Assembly (NCBI GenBank): GCA_963799425.1
Contig: CAWCXA010000019.1
Coordinates: 186,001 to 250,000, forward strand
DNA from: CAVWSM01 sp963799425
Lineage (GTDB): Bacteria > Actinomycetota > Actinomycetes > Jiangellales > Jiangellaceae
Reading direction: 5' to 3'
DNA: 64,000 nucleotides
A model generated the notes under the pieces. The model saw only the letters and a list, made by a program, of their open reading frames with translations, was not told the origin of the DNA and made no database searches. The position numbers were made by a program, and so were the translations under genes. Numbering within the stretch: position 1 is the stretch's first letter; the number at the start of each line of letters is the position of its first letter. Shown here in pieces: positions 1 through 8,684 of this stretch.

Positions 1-1
1 G

Positions 2-358
2 CAACCGGCGGATCTCGACGCATACGCCGACCGCGCCGTCGCACGCTTGGAAGCGGTCGCCCCGGGATTCACCGACTCGGTGCTGCACCGGCAGGTGATC
101 GGCCCGTACGAGATGGAACACGAGTACGGCCTTGTAGGCGGCAACATCTTCCACGGTGAGCTCACGCCGGGGCAGCTGTTCCATGCGCGACCCGCCGCGG
201 GGTACGCCGATCTGCGCACGCCGCTTCGCGGGCTCTACCAGGCCGGGTCGGCGACGCACGGCGGCGGCGGAGTCACGGGCATTCCGGGCCGCAATGTCGT
301 ACGCCAGGTGCTCGCCGACCGGCGCCTCGCCCGATGGCGACGGCTGGGCCGCCCATGA
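2..358 (+). CDS. FAD-dependent oxidoreductase, phytoene desaturase-like (C-terminal part)
   Basis: Only the last 118 codons are in the window; the frame is open from base 2, so the gene starts upstream. The tail contains the pattern typical of the C-terminus of the CrtI/phytoene desaturase-like amine-oxidase fold: a PGxxFxH-like stretch (LTPGQLFHARP), then GLYQAGSATHGGGGVTG and PGRN, which in the family closes over the FAD. Known members oxidise or isomerise carotenoids and related polyenes, but the substrate here cannot be read. Its stop codon overlaps the start of the downstream Rieske gene (ATGA), so the two are probably translated together and may form a redox pair. Confidence 0.8.
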   Translation, partial: QPADLDAYADRAVARLEAVAPGFTDSVLHRQVIGPYEMEHEYGLVGGNIFHGELTPGQLFHARPAAGYADLRTPLRGLYQAGSATHGGGGVTGIPGRNVVRQVLADRRLARWRRLGRP

Positions 359-1500
359 TGGCCGGATCCCCGGTCCCCGCCGAGGCGCTCGCGCCGTCGC
401 TTGAGCCACTCGGCTCGGCGCGCATGCTGCCGGGTGTCGCGTACACCTCGGCCGACGTCCTCGCCTGGGAACGCCGGCACCTGTTCGCCGGCAGCTGGGC
501 GTGCCTCGGCCGCGCCGACGAGGTGCTGGGCGACGCCGACACCCAGCGGGCTCTTGTCGCCGGCGACATTCCGGTGCTCCTGACCAGGGCCGACGGCGTC
601 GTGCGGGCGTTCGCCAACACGTGCCGGCACCGCGCCCACGAGCTGCTCCCCGGCGGGAGCACGGTGGCCCGGCAGAGCATCGTGTGCCCGTACCACGCCT
701 GGTCCTTCGACCTGGACGGCTCGCTGCGCGGCGCACCCGGGTTCCGCGAGGTCCCGTCTTTCGAGCCGGAGCAGCTAGGCCTGGTCCAGCTGCCCCTCGA
801 CATCTGGCACGGTTGGCTGTTCGTCAACGCCCTCGGTAATGCCGGCTCCTTCGCCGACCACGTCGGGGCGATGGCCGAACTCGTCGCGCCCTATGCGCCT
901 GAGCGGCTGGTCGTCGCGGCCCGGCACACCTACGACGTCGCCGCCAACTGGAAGGTGATCGTCGAGAACTACCACGAGTGCTACCACTGCCCGCTCATCC
1001 ATCCGGAGCTGTGTGCGGTGTCCCCACCGACGAGTGGAGACAACTTCGACCTCCCCGGCGCGTGGGTGGGTGGCTCGATGGACCTGCGCGAGCATGCCGA
1101 GACGATGTCCCTCGATGGCCGGTCCGGGGGCTCGTTCATCGGCGGCGTCGACCGGCGCAAGGTGCTCTACCTCGGGCTGCTCCCCAATCTGCTTGTGTCG
1201 CTGCACCCCGACTACGTCATGACGCATCGCCTCGAGCCACTCGCGCCCGACCGGACGTCCATCGAGTGCACGTGGCTGTTCCCATCGTCGGAGATCGATC
1301 CGACGTACGCGGTGGAGTTCTGGGACATCACGAACCGCGAGGATTGGGGCGCCTGCGAATCCGTGCAGCGCGGGTTGTCGTCACCGCACTTCCGCCCCGG
1401 CCCGTTCGCTCCCAATGAGGACGCCGTCCACCGGTGGGTGCAGCTGATCGCGAGGGCCTATCTCAGCGACCCATCACCCACCAGGCCGAAAGTGTCCTGA
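355..1500 (+). CDS. Rieske [2Fe-2S] aromatic-ring-hydroxylating oxygenase, alpha-subunit family
   Basis: The 381-residue product has a Rieske cluster motif (Cys90-x-His92 and Cys111-x2-His114) followed by the mononuclear iron site with His211-x4-His216 in an ENYHECYHCPLIH context. This is the complete layout of a ring-hydroxylating oxygenase alpha subunit or a choline/carnitine-type Rieske monooxygenase. The start at 355 is preferred over an in-frame ATG at 334 because it overlaps the upstream stop codon as ATGA, a common sign of translational coupling. No ferredoxin or reductase gene follows; the overlapping upstream flavoprotein may be functionally linked, but that is inference. The substrate is unknown. 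Confidence 0.88.
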   Translation: MMAGSPVPAEALAPSLEPLGSARMLPGVAYTSADVLAWERRHLFAGSWACLGRADEVLGDADTQRALVAGDIPVLLTRADGVVRAFANTCRHRAHELLPGGSTVARQSIVCPYHAWSFDLDGSLRGAPGFREVPSFEPEQLGLVQLPLDIWHGWLFVNALGNAGSFADHVGAMAELVAPYAPERLVVAARHTYDVAANWKVIVENYHECYHCPLIHPELCAVSPPTSGDNFDLPGAWVGGSMDLREHAETMSLDGRSGGSFIGGVDRRKVLYLGLLPNLLVSLHPDYVMTHRLEPLAPDRTSIECTWLFPSSEIDPTYAVEFWDITNREDWGACESVQRGLSSPHFRPGPFAPNEDAVHRWVQLIARAYLSDPSPTRPKVS

Positions 1501-1955
1501 TTGGTTAGCCCCCTTCGCGCTGTATCAAATAGTCGAAGTTGTCCTGTACCGCCGTGGATGCGGCCGCTGGCCTGAACCTGACGTCAGCGCGGTTTCGCGT
1601 CGGATCAGCGAAGCCGAGGACTTCGGCGGCCGCGTGCGTGAGGGCCTGCGCGCCCGAGACATACCACCCAGCGGCGGAGCGGCACTGCCAGATCGCGCGG
1701 TCCACGCTTATCGACGGCACACGGCCGTTGTCGGCCGGTTGGCGCTCAACGTGAGCTATGCCCGTACTCCGGGCGACCTCGCGCGCTGGACGTGCGAATC
1801 GGCCGCCGAAACAGGGCAGCGGCGCACGTTCATCGCGCGAGGTTTGCGGCAGTAAGCCGAGTGCGCGGCGGCGGGTTGGGATCCGCCGGGGGAGGCAACT
1901 ACCCTGGATTTCCGGACTGTCTGTTCGTGGTCATTGGAAGAAGGCGATCGCCGTC
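1501..1955. other. intergenic region upstream of kgd
   Basis: About 455 bases between the Rieske gene and kgd. Short open frames exist on both strands but none has recognisable protein features or a convincing ribosome-binding site. The region presumably holds the kgd promoter; no clear motif could be named. Confidence 0.5.
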
Positions 1956-4900
1956 GTGTCCCCGCAGGGCTCCATGAGCAATGCACCCTCCGGTTTCGGC
2001 CCCAATGAGTGGCTCGTTGACGAAATGTACGAGAAGTGGCAGGCCGATCCGGAGTCCGTAGACCGAGCCTGGTGGGACCTCTTCCGCGACCGGCAGGCGG
2101 CCAACGCCACTGCGGCTCCCGCGGCCACACAGCCCGCCGCCGCTCAGCCGGCTCCGGCAAGCCAGCCCGCCATCGCTCAGCCGGCCCCCGCGGCAGCAAA
2201 GCCGGCTCCTGTGAGCCAGCCCCCCGCAGCCAAGCCGGCCCCTGCCAAGCCGGCCCCGGCCAAGCCCGCTGTACAGCAGGCCAAGCCAGTCTCCGGTGAC
2301 GAGACCGTGCCGCTCAAGGGCGCTCCCGCCCGCGTCGTCGTCAACATGGAGGCCAGCCTCCAGGTGCCGACGGCGACATCGGTGCGCGCCGTCCCCGCCA
2401 AGCTCCTGATCGACAACCGCATCGTCGCCAACAACCACCTCAAGCGCGCTCGCGGCGGCAAGGTGTCGTTCACCCACCTCATCGGCTACGCCATGATCAA
2501 GGCGCTCAAGGCAATGCCGGACATGAACTACTCCTACGCCGAGGTCGACGGAAAGCCCACGCTCGTCAAGCCTGAGCACATCAACTTCGGCCTCGCCATC
2601 GACCAGCAGAAGCCCGACGGCACCCGCCAGCTGCTCGTGCCCAACATCAAGCAGGCCGACACCCTCGACTTTGCTCAGTTCTGGGCCGGCTACGAGGACA
2701 TCGTCCGCCGCGCCCGCTCCAACAAGCTCACCGTCGACGACTTCGCCGGCACCACGGTGAGCCTCACCAACCCCGGCGGCATCGGCACCGTGCACTCGGT
2801 GCCGCGGCTCATGCAGGGACAGGGCACGATCGTCGGCGTCGGCGCGATGGACTACCCCGCCGAATACCAGGGCGCCTCCCCAGAGACGCTGGCGCGCCTT
2901 GCCATCAGCAAGGTGCTCACGCTGACAAGCACCTACGACCACCGCATCATCCAGGGCGCGCAGTCCGGTGAGTTCCTCCGGGTGATCCACCAGTTGCTGC
3001 TGGGCGACGACGAGTTCTACGACGAGATCTTCCGCGCACTGCGCATCCCCTACGAGCCCGTCCGCTGGGTGCCCGACATCGCGGTCAGCCACGACGACGA
3101 GGTGAGCAAGCAGGCCCGCATCCTCGAGCTGATCCACGCCTACCGGGTGCGCGGCCACCTGATGGCCGACACCGACCCACTCGAGTACAAGCAGCGCAGC
3201 CACCCCGACCTTGACGTCACGACGCACGGCCTGACGCTGTGGGACCTCGACCGGGAGTTCGCGACCGGCAACTTCGCCGGCGACAAGCGGTTCATGCTGC
3301 TGCGCGACATCCTCGGCGTGCTCCGCAACGCCTACTGCCGCACCATCGGCATCGAGTACATGCACATCCAGGACCCGGAGCAGCGCCGCTGGATCCAGGA
3401 GCGAGTCGAGATTCCGCAGCCGCGGATGGCCCGTGAGGACCAGCTGCGCATCCTGCACAAGCTCAACGAGGCTGAGGCGTTCGAGACCTTCCTGCAGACC
3501 AAGTACGTCGGGCAGAAGCGGTTCTCGCTCGAGGGCGCGGAGTCGATGATCCCGCTGCTCGATGAGGTGATCGAGGCCGCCGCCGAGGCAAAGCTCGTCG
3601 AGGCCGCGGTTGGCATGCCGCACCGTGGCCGGCTCAACGTGCTCGCCAACATCGTCGGCAAGTCGTACGGCCAGATCTTCCGCGAGTTCGAAGGCAACAT
3701 CGACCCGCGCACCGTCCAGGGCTCCGGCGACGTGAAGTACCACCTGGGCGCTGAGGGTGAGTTCACCGGACAGACCGGCGCCATGATCAAGGTGTCGCTC
3801 ACTGCCAACCCGAGCCACCTCGAGGCGGTCAATCCGGTGCTCGAGGGCATCGCCCGGGCCAGGCAGGACATCCTCAACCGGGGCGAGGAGTTCCCGGTCC
3901 TGCCGATCCTGCTGCACGGCGACGCGGCGTTCGCGGGCCAGGGCGTGGTCGCCGAGACGCTCAACCTCTCGCAGCTGCGCGGCTACCGCACCGGCGGCAC
4001 GATCCACATCGTCGTCAACAACCAGGTCGGCTTCACCACGTCGCCCGCCCAGTCGCGCTCGTCGATGTACTCCACCGATGTCGCCCGGATGATCCAGGCG
4101 CCGATATTCCACGTCAACGGCGACGACCCGGAGGCGTGCGCGCGCGTCGCCCGGCTGGCCTTCGAGTTCCGCCAGGAGTTCAACAAGGACGTCGTCGTCG
4201 ACCTCGTCTGCTACCGCCGCCGCGGCCACAACGAAGGCGACGACCCGTCGTACACGCAGCCCTTGATGTATGACCTCATCGAAGCCAAGCGCAGCATCCG
4301 CAAGCTCTACACCGAGCAGCTGATCGGTCGCGGCGACATCACCCTCGAAGAGGCCGAGCAGGCCCTGCGCGACTACCAGCAGCAGCTCGAGCGGGTGTTC
4401 TCCGAGACCCGCGAGGCGGCCGGCCAACCGGCGCAGGTCTACCGCACCGTCCCGCAGTACCCCGCCAAGCCGCAGCCGGTTGGCGAGCTGGTCACCGCGG
4501 TGACACCCGAAGTGGTCAAGCGCGTCGCCGATGCCTACGTGAACGTCCCTGACGGCTTCACCGTGCACCCCAAGGTGATGCCGCAGTTGCAGCGGCGGGC
4601 CGCCATGCTCACCGAGGGCGGTATCGACTGGGCGACAGCCGAGATAGCCGCATTCGGCTCGCTGTTGCTGGAGGGTCGTCCGGTACGGCTCGCCGGGCAG
4701 GACAGTCGACGCGGCACGTTCGTGCAGCGGTTCGCCGCGGTGGTCGATCGCACCGATGGGCGCGAGTGGGTGCCGCTGACTCAGCTGTCCGAGGACCAGG
4801 GCACGTTCTACATCTACGACTCGCTGCTGTCCGAGTTCGCGGCGATGGGCTTCGAGTACGGCTACTCGGTTGCCCGGCCAGAAGCGCTCGTGCTCTGGGA

Positions 4901-5642
4901 GGCACAGTTCGGCGACTTCGCCAACGGAGCGCAGGTCATCATCGACGAGTTCATATCGTCCGGTGAGCAGAAGTGGGGCCAGCACTCGGGTGTCGTGCTG
5001 CTCCTCCCCCATGGATACGAGGGGCAAGGTCCTGACCACTCGTCCGCGCGCATCGAACGGTTCATGGCCCTGGCGGCCGACGACGCAATTCGCGTCGCGC
5101 AGCCGTCGTCGCCGGCGTCGTACTTCCACCTGCTGCGCCGGCAGGCGCTCACTCCTGAACACAAGCCACTCGTCGTCTTCACGCCGAAGTCGATGCTGCG
5201 CAACAAGAAGGCGACGTCGGAGACCAGCGACCTCATTGAGGGCACCTTCCAACCGTTGATCGGCGACGACACGGTCGACCCGAGCCGGGTCGAGCGTCTA
5301 GTGCTGTGCTCAGGCAAGGTCACGTGGGACCTTGTCACCGAACGCGCCAATCTCGGTGACGAGCGCACGGCCATCGCCCGGGTCGAGCAGCTCTACCCGC
5401 TGCCCGCGGCGGAGATTCAGGCCGAGATGCGCCGTTACCCCAACCTCCGTGAGCTGCGCTGGGTCCAGGACGAGCCGGGCAACCAGGGTCCGTGGCCGTT
5501 CATCGCCCTGCACCTGCCCGAGCACCTCGGTGGCCTTCCGCTCTACCGCATCTCGCGACCGGAGAGCGCGTCGCCGTCGGTCGGCTCGCACTCACGGCAC
5601 GTGGCCGAGCAGCGCACGCTGCTCGAGCAGAGCTTCGCCTGA
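1956..5642 (+). CDS. kgd: multifunctional 2-oxoglutarate decarboxylase/dehydrogenase E1-E2 fusion
   Basis: A 1228-residue TCA-cycle enzyme of the actinobacterial Kgd/OdhA type. Order of parts: a short N-terminal helix region with NEWLVDEMYEKW; a Pro/Ala-rich flexible linker built on APAKPAPAKPA repeats (about bases 2110-2290); an E2-type succinyltransferase core ending with the catalytic His in TYDHRIIQGAQSGEF (around residue 329); and a ThDP-dependent E1 domain with MPHRGRLNVLAN (near 555) and GDAAFAGQG...VVNNQ (near 655-690). In relatives it decarboxylates 2-oxoglutarate in a mixed complex with E2/E3 and is inhibited by an FHA protein (GarA/OdhI). I chose GTG 1956 because the protein then begins VSPQ, as in Streptomyces homologues, and GAAGAAGG lies upstream; ATG 1974 is the alternative. 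The open frame extends to 1758 but that part has no family similarity. Confidence 0.97.
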   Translation: MSPQGSMSNAPSGFGPNEWLVDEMYEKWQADPESVDRAWWDLFRDRQAANATAAPAATQPAAAQPAPASQPAIAQPAPAAAKPAPVSQPPAAKPAPAKPAPAKPAVQQAKPVSGDETVPLKGAPARVVVNMEASLQVPTATSVRAVPAKLLIDNRIVANNHLKRARGGKVSFTHLIGYAMIKALKAMPDMNYSYAEVDGKPTLVKPEHINFGLAIDQQKPDGTRQLLVPNIKQADTLDFAQFWAGYEDIVRRARSNKLTVDDFAGTTVSLTNPGGIGTVHSVPRLMQGQGTIVGVGAMDYPAEYQGASPETLARLAISKVLTLTSTYDHRIIQGAQSGEFLRVIHQLLLGDDEFYDEIFRALRIPYEPVRWVPDIAVSHDDEVSKQARILELIHAYRVRGHLMADTDPLEYKQRSHPDLDVTTHGLTLWDLDREFATGNFAGDKRFMLLRDILGVLRNAYCRTIGIEYMHIQDPEQRRWIQERVEIPQPRMAREDQLRILHKLNEAEAFETFLQTKYVGQKRFSLEGAESMIPLLDEVIEAAAEAKLVEAAVGMPHRGRLNVLANIVGKSYGQIFREFEGNIDPRTVQGSGDVKYHLGAEGEFTGQTGAMIKVSLTANPSHLEAVNPVLEGIARARQDILNRGEEFPVLPILLHGDAAFAGQGVVAETLNLSQLRGYRTGGTIHIVVNNQVGFTTSPAQSRSSMYSTDVARMIQAPIFHVNGDDPEACARVARLAFEFRQEFNKDVVVDLVCYRRRGHNEGDDPSYTQPLMYDLIEAKRSIRKLYTEQLIGRGDITLEEAEQALRDYQQQLERVFSETREAAGQPAQVYRTVPQYPAKPQPVGELVTAVTPEVVKRVADAYVNVPDGFTVHPKVMPQLQRRAAMLTEGGIDWATAEIAAFGSLLLEGRPVRLAGQDSRRGTFVQRFAAVVDRTDGREWVPLTQLSEDQGTFYIYDSLLSEFAAMGFEYGYSVARPEALVLWEAQFGDFANGAQVIIDEFISSGEQKWGQHSGVVLLLPHGYEGQGPDHSSARIERFMALAADDAIRVAQPSSPASYFHLLRRQALTPEHKPLVVFTPKSMLRNKKATSETSDLIEGTFQPLIGDDTVDPSRVERLVLCSGKVTWDLVTERANLGDERTAIARVEQLYPLPAAEIQAEMRRYPNLRELRWVQDEPGNQGPWPFIALHLPEHLGGLPLYRISRPESASPSVGSHSRHVAEQRTLLEQSFA

Positions 5643-5651
5643 GGAGCGCCG

Positions 5652-5828
5652 GTGTACTTCACCGACCGCGGCATCGAGGAACTCGAGTCGCGCCGGGGTG
5701 ACGAGGAGTTCTCGCTCGCGTGGGTAGCCGAACGACTGCGTGAGTTCGTGGACCTCAATCCCGACTTCGAGGTGCCGATGGAACGGTTCGCCACCTTCCT
5801 CGCGCGGCTCGACGACGAGGACGCCTAG
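5652..5828 (+). CDS. DUF6104 family small protein
   Basis: A 58-codon gene starting YFTDRGIEELESRRGDEE and ending in an acidic LARLDDEDA tail. It begins nine bases after the kgd stop with a GAGGAG ribosome-binding site at 5641-5646 and a GTG start, so it is very likely in the kgd transcript. The family (DUF6104) is found after kgd in Streptomyces and related genera. Its function is unknown; the constant pairing suggests a role linked to the 2-oxoglutarate dehydrogenase complex, which is inference. Confidence 0.85.
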   Translation: MYFTDRGIEELESRRGDEEFSLAWVAERLREFVDLNPDFEVPMERFATFLARLDDEDA

Positions 5829-5953
5829 CCCTCCGGCCCTTCTCGCGTCGTGCCGATGTGCGGCAGATTCGTCACCCCGGATGTGTCGTTTGCGGCAGCG
5901 CATACCGCCGCGCCCCTGAATCGTTGACCGGCACCTAACGATGGGGAGGCACC

Positions 5954-6573
5954 ATGCGCAAGACCATGACCATCATCGTCACGACTGCCCTCCTGGCGGT
6001 CGCGGTTCTCGCCACGCAGGTCGGAGCAACGGCATCAGGCGATCGTCGAGATTCGTACCGTCGAGGTCTCGGAGACCGGGAGCCGATTCGTGCCGGATCC
6101 CGATCTCGTCGACGCCACCGGTGTCCCGACCCGCGGCAACTACTTCGTCACCGAGGGGTACATCTACAAGCCAGGAACACTGACGTGCAGCGCCGGAACA
6201 TGCAACGGCGTGGTGTACGACCAGCAGGGGAACCCATCACCTGAGTTTCCTGACAAGGTCATCGGCAGCTGGACGTGCTACGGCACTCACACGGAGGACG
6301 CATCGACGACCACGACGCGGGCCTCTTGTGGCCTCGACCCAGCTGTACGACTTTGGCGACAGCGTCGGAGAGCACACGATCATTACCAGTGGCTTCGAGC
6401 TCGCCGACATCGGTGTGTCGGTCAGCCGGGCGATCATCGGAGGCACAGGAGCATCCCGCACCGCGGCCGGAACGCAGACTCAGACCCTGCTAGGTCTCAA
6501 CAACCCGGATCTCGTCGTCGCCGGCCGTCCGCTGTTCGGCGTGACGCTCAGTGTCAGGCTGGCGGTGCGCTGA
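5954..6573 (+). pseudogene. secreted beta-barrel protein resembling allene oxide cyclase/dirigent-type barrels, frameshifted
   Basis: A GGGAGG ribosome-binding site at 5943-5948 precedes an ATG and a clear signal peptide (MRKTMTIIVTTALLAVAVLA). The reading then moves frame near base 6040 into a stretch with NYFVTEGYIYKPG and CYGTHTEDASTTTT, and again near 6315 into GEHTIITSGFELADIGVSVSRAIIGGTG, ending at 6573. Read across the shifts it makes one coherent exported barrel of about 200 residues of the allene-oxide-cyclase-like type. Two frameshifts make a functional product unlikely unless they are sequencing errors. The family assignment rests on recognised sequence style, not on a search. Confidence 0.6.
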
Positions 6574-6667
6574 CCACTGTTCTTCGGTAGAAACGACCCA
6601 CTCCAATCCGCGAGGCCGCGGGAGCCGAATGGCGCAACGTAAGGGCCCGGGTAGGAGGTGGCGTGAC

Positions 6668-8032
6668 ATGAATGACCACCAGATGGCGCGACGTGAGCTC
6701 CTCATGGGGGCGGCAGTCGCCAGTGGAGCGGCGGTCTTCGGCCTGACCGAACCGGCGGTTGCCAACTCGTCTGCACCAGAAGATCTCGACTCCTCGGTGC
6801 CGACCGCCTGGTTCGACCTGGCGTTGACACTGACCCGGACGACACCTGGTTTCACTCCGCCGGTGGCATCACGCGCTTTCGGCTACGCGGGCGTGACCCT
6901 GTACGAAGCAGTGGTACCCGGGTCTCGGCGCTATCGGTCGCTCGCCGACGAACTGCCTGGGTTGCGGGGGTTGCCGCGGGACCGCAGGGGTGACTACTGG
7001 CCAGTGGTTGCCAATGCCGCGCTTGCGGGGATCATGCGGTCGCTGTACGCCAACACGAGCGCCGCAAACCTGGCGGCGATCGACACACTTGAGTCCCAGC
7101 TCGCGGAGCGCGCACGACGCCGGGCTTCCCGCTCCGAGATCAATGCGTCGGCGCGCCGCGGCGCGGATGTTGCGCGGGCCGTTTTCGCGTCGTCGCAGAG
7201 CGATGGCGGCCACGAAGGCTACCGACGCAACTTCCCACCCGACTACACACCGCCAGCGGGCGCAGGGCTGTGGGTGCCCACTCCTCCGGCATTCCAGGCC
7301 GCTCTGCAACCGACGTGGGGTGACAACAGGACATTCGCGATCCGCAACGGGCGCAGGTGCGCCCCCGGGGATCCGACGCGCTATTCCGAGGACCCCCGTT
7401 CGCGCTTCTTCGCCGAGGCGCGAGAGGTGTACGACGTCGTGAACAACCGCACCCCGGAGCAGGAAGCCATCGCCCTCTTCTGGTCCGACGACCCAGGAAC
7501 GACCGCCACCCCGCCGGGGCACTCCATCTCGGTCGCGACTCAGGTATTGCGGCTGGAGGACGCGTCCTTGATGACGGCGGCTGAGACCTACGCCAAGGTG
7601 GGCATCGCCGTCAGCGACGCCTTCATCGCGTGCTGGGACACGAAGTACCGCTACACCCTGGTTCGGCCCGTCACCTACATCCAGCGGCTCATCGATCCGG
7701 GCTGGTTGCCGATACTCACCACGCCGCCGTTCCCGGAGTACACCTCGGGTCACTCGGTCCAGTCGGGGGCCGCGTTCGCGGTGCTGGCGGACTTGTTCGG
7801 TGACGCGTACTCCTTCGATGACCACACGCACGACAACCGCGGGCTCGCGCCGCGGCACTTCAACTCGTTCAGCGCAGCCGCCGACGAGGCGGCGCTGTCC
7901 CGGCTCTACGGCGGCATCCACTTCCGTCCCGCGATCGAGCGCGGCCTCGAACAGGGCCGATGCGTCGCGGATGCCGTCAACGGTCTGCCGATGCGGCGTC
8001 GCTCGAAGCGGCGGCGCGACTGGGGCGACTAG
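6668..8032 (+). CDS. vanadium-dependent haloperoxidase / PAP2-like protein, Tat-exported
   Basis: A 454-residue protein that starts after an AGGAGGT site (6653-6659) and carries a twin-arginine signal (RRELLMGAAVASGAAVFGL). The C-terminal half has the acid-phosphatase/haloperoxidase core: K326-x6-R333-P, then SGH with His362, then SR-x5-His418. The residue where haloperoxidases usually keep an Asp that assists the vanadate-binding His (four after His418) is Ala here, so halide oxidation may be weak and a phosphatase or other role is possible. The open frame extends upstream to 6551, but the Tat signal fixes the start. Its neighbours give no pathway. Confidence 0.82.
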   Translation: MNDHQMARRELLMGAAVASGAAVFGLTEPAVANSSAPEDLDSSVPTAWFDLALTLTRTTPGFTPPVASRAFGYAGVTLYEAVVPGSRRYRSLADELPGLRGLPRDRRGDYWPVVANAALAGIMRSLYANTSAANLAAIDTLESQLAERARRRASRSEINASARRGADVARAVFASSQSDGGHEGYRRNFPPDYTPPAGAGLWVPTPPAFQAALQPTWGDNRTFAIRNGRRCAPGDPTRYSEDPRSRFFAEAREVYDVVNNRTPEQEAIALFWSDDPGTTATPPGHSISVATQVLRLEDASLMTAAETYAKVGIAVSDAFIACWDTKYRYTLVRPVTYIQRLIDPGWLPILTTPPFPEYTSGHSVQSGAAFAVLADLFGDAYSFDDHTHDNRGLAPRHFNSFSAAADEAALSRLYGGIHFRPAIERGLEQGRCVADAVNGLPMRRRSKRRRDWGD

Positions 8033-8042
8033 CCTCGGCGGC

Positions 8043-8684
8043 GTGACCACCGCCCGTGATCTTCGGATCTGCTTCCTAGGCGCTTCATGGGTTGTGGGCT
8101 TCGGTGATCCGAAGGCACTCGGGTGGGTGGGTCGCGTCGCTGCCCGGACCGTGGGTTCAGAGCTGGTGTTGACGGCGTACAACTTGGGCATTCGTGGAGA
8201 AGGTGTCACCGGACTCGCCGCTCGTATCGAGGCCGAGTGCACGCCGCGACTCGCGCCCGCCGACGACGCACGAGTCGTGCTGCAGACGGGCTCCGACGTC
8301 GTCGGTCGGCCGCCGGCCGAGGTGTCGGCCGACATCGTCGCCGTCGCTGCCGACTGCAGGAGCCGCGGCTGGCACCCTCTCGTCGTCGGCCTGCCGCCGG
8401 TGCTGCATGAGGAGTACGCGACCCGGCTGGCCTCGCTAGATCCGGTGCTTCGCGAGGCCTGCGCGGCCGACGACGTACCGTTCATCGGGCTGCATGACGC
8501 CCTGTCCCTCAATGAGGACTACGTTGCCTCGCTGCGCCGCGGCGACAGCAGCCATCCGGACCAGGTTGGCTATGGCCTGATGAGTTGGCTGGTACTGCAC
8601 GGCGGCTGGTACTCCTGGCTCGGCTTGCCCGAGCCAAAAGCGCGCCCGGTGCGTCGTGGGCTCAGTGCCCGCGAAGAGAGCTGA
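8043..8684 (+). CDS. GDSL/SGNH-family lipase or esterase
   Basis: A 213-residue protein without a signal peptide. The first SGNH block reads FLGASWVVGFGD near residues 11-22, where the usual GDS is GAS but the serine is kept. A second block NLGIRGEGVTGL carries the oxyanion Gly/Asn region, and the catalytic His is in DSSHPDQVGY near residue 171. GTG 8043 lies ten bases after the upstream stop, which suggests an operon with the haloperoxidase-like gene. It probably hydrolyses a small ester; the substrate is unknown. Its last 23 bases overlap the end of the convergent LLM gene. Confidence 0.82.
   Translation: MTTARDLRICFLGASWVVGFGDPKALGWVGRVAARTVGSELVLTAYNLGIRGEGVTGLAARIEAECTPRLAPADDARVVLQTGSDVVGRPPAEVSADIVAVAADCRSRGWHPLVVGLPPVLHEEYATRLASLDPVLREACAADDVPFIGLHDALSLNEDYVASLRRGDSSHPDQVGYGLMSWLVLHGGWYSWLGLPEPKARPVRRGLSAREES

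Noticed and set aside
1899..5252. A minus-strand open frame of more than 1100 codons opposite kgd
   Set aside because: It is the antisense shadow of a high-GC gene; the product is low complexity with no domain, and kgd on the plus strand is unmistakable.
6869..8512. A 547-codon minus-strand frame across the haloperoxidase-like and GDSL genes
   Set aside because: Antisense shadow; the two plus-strand genes have clear motifs, a Tat signal and ribosome-binding sites.
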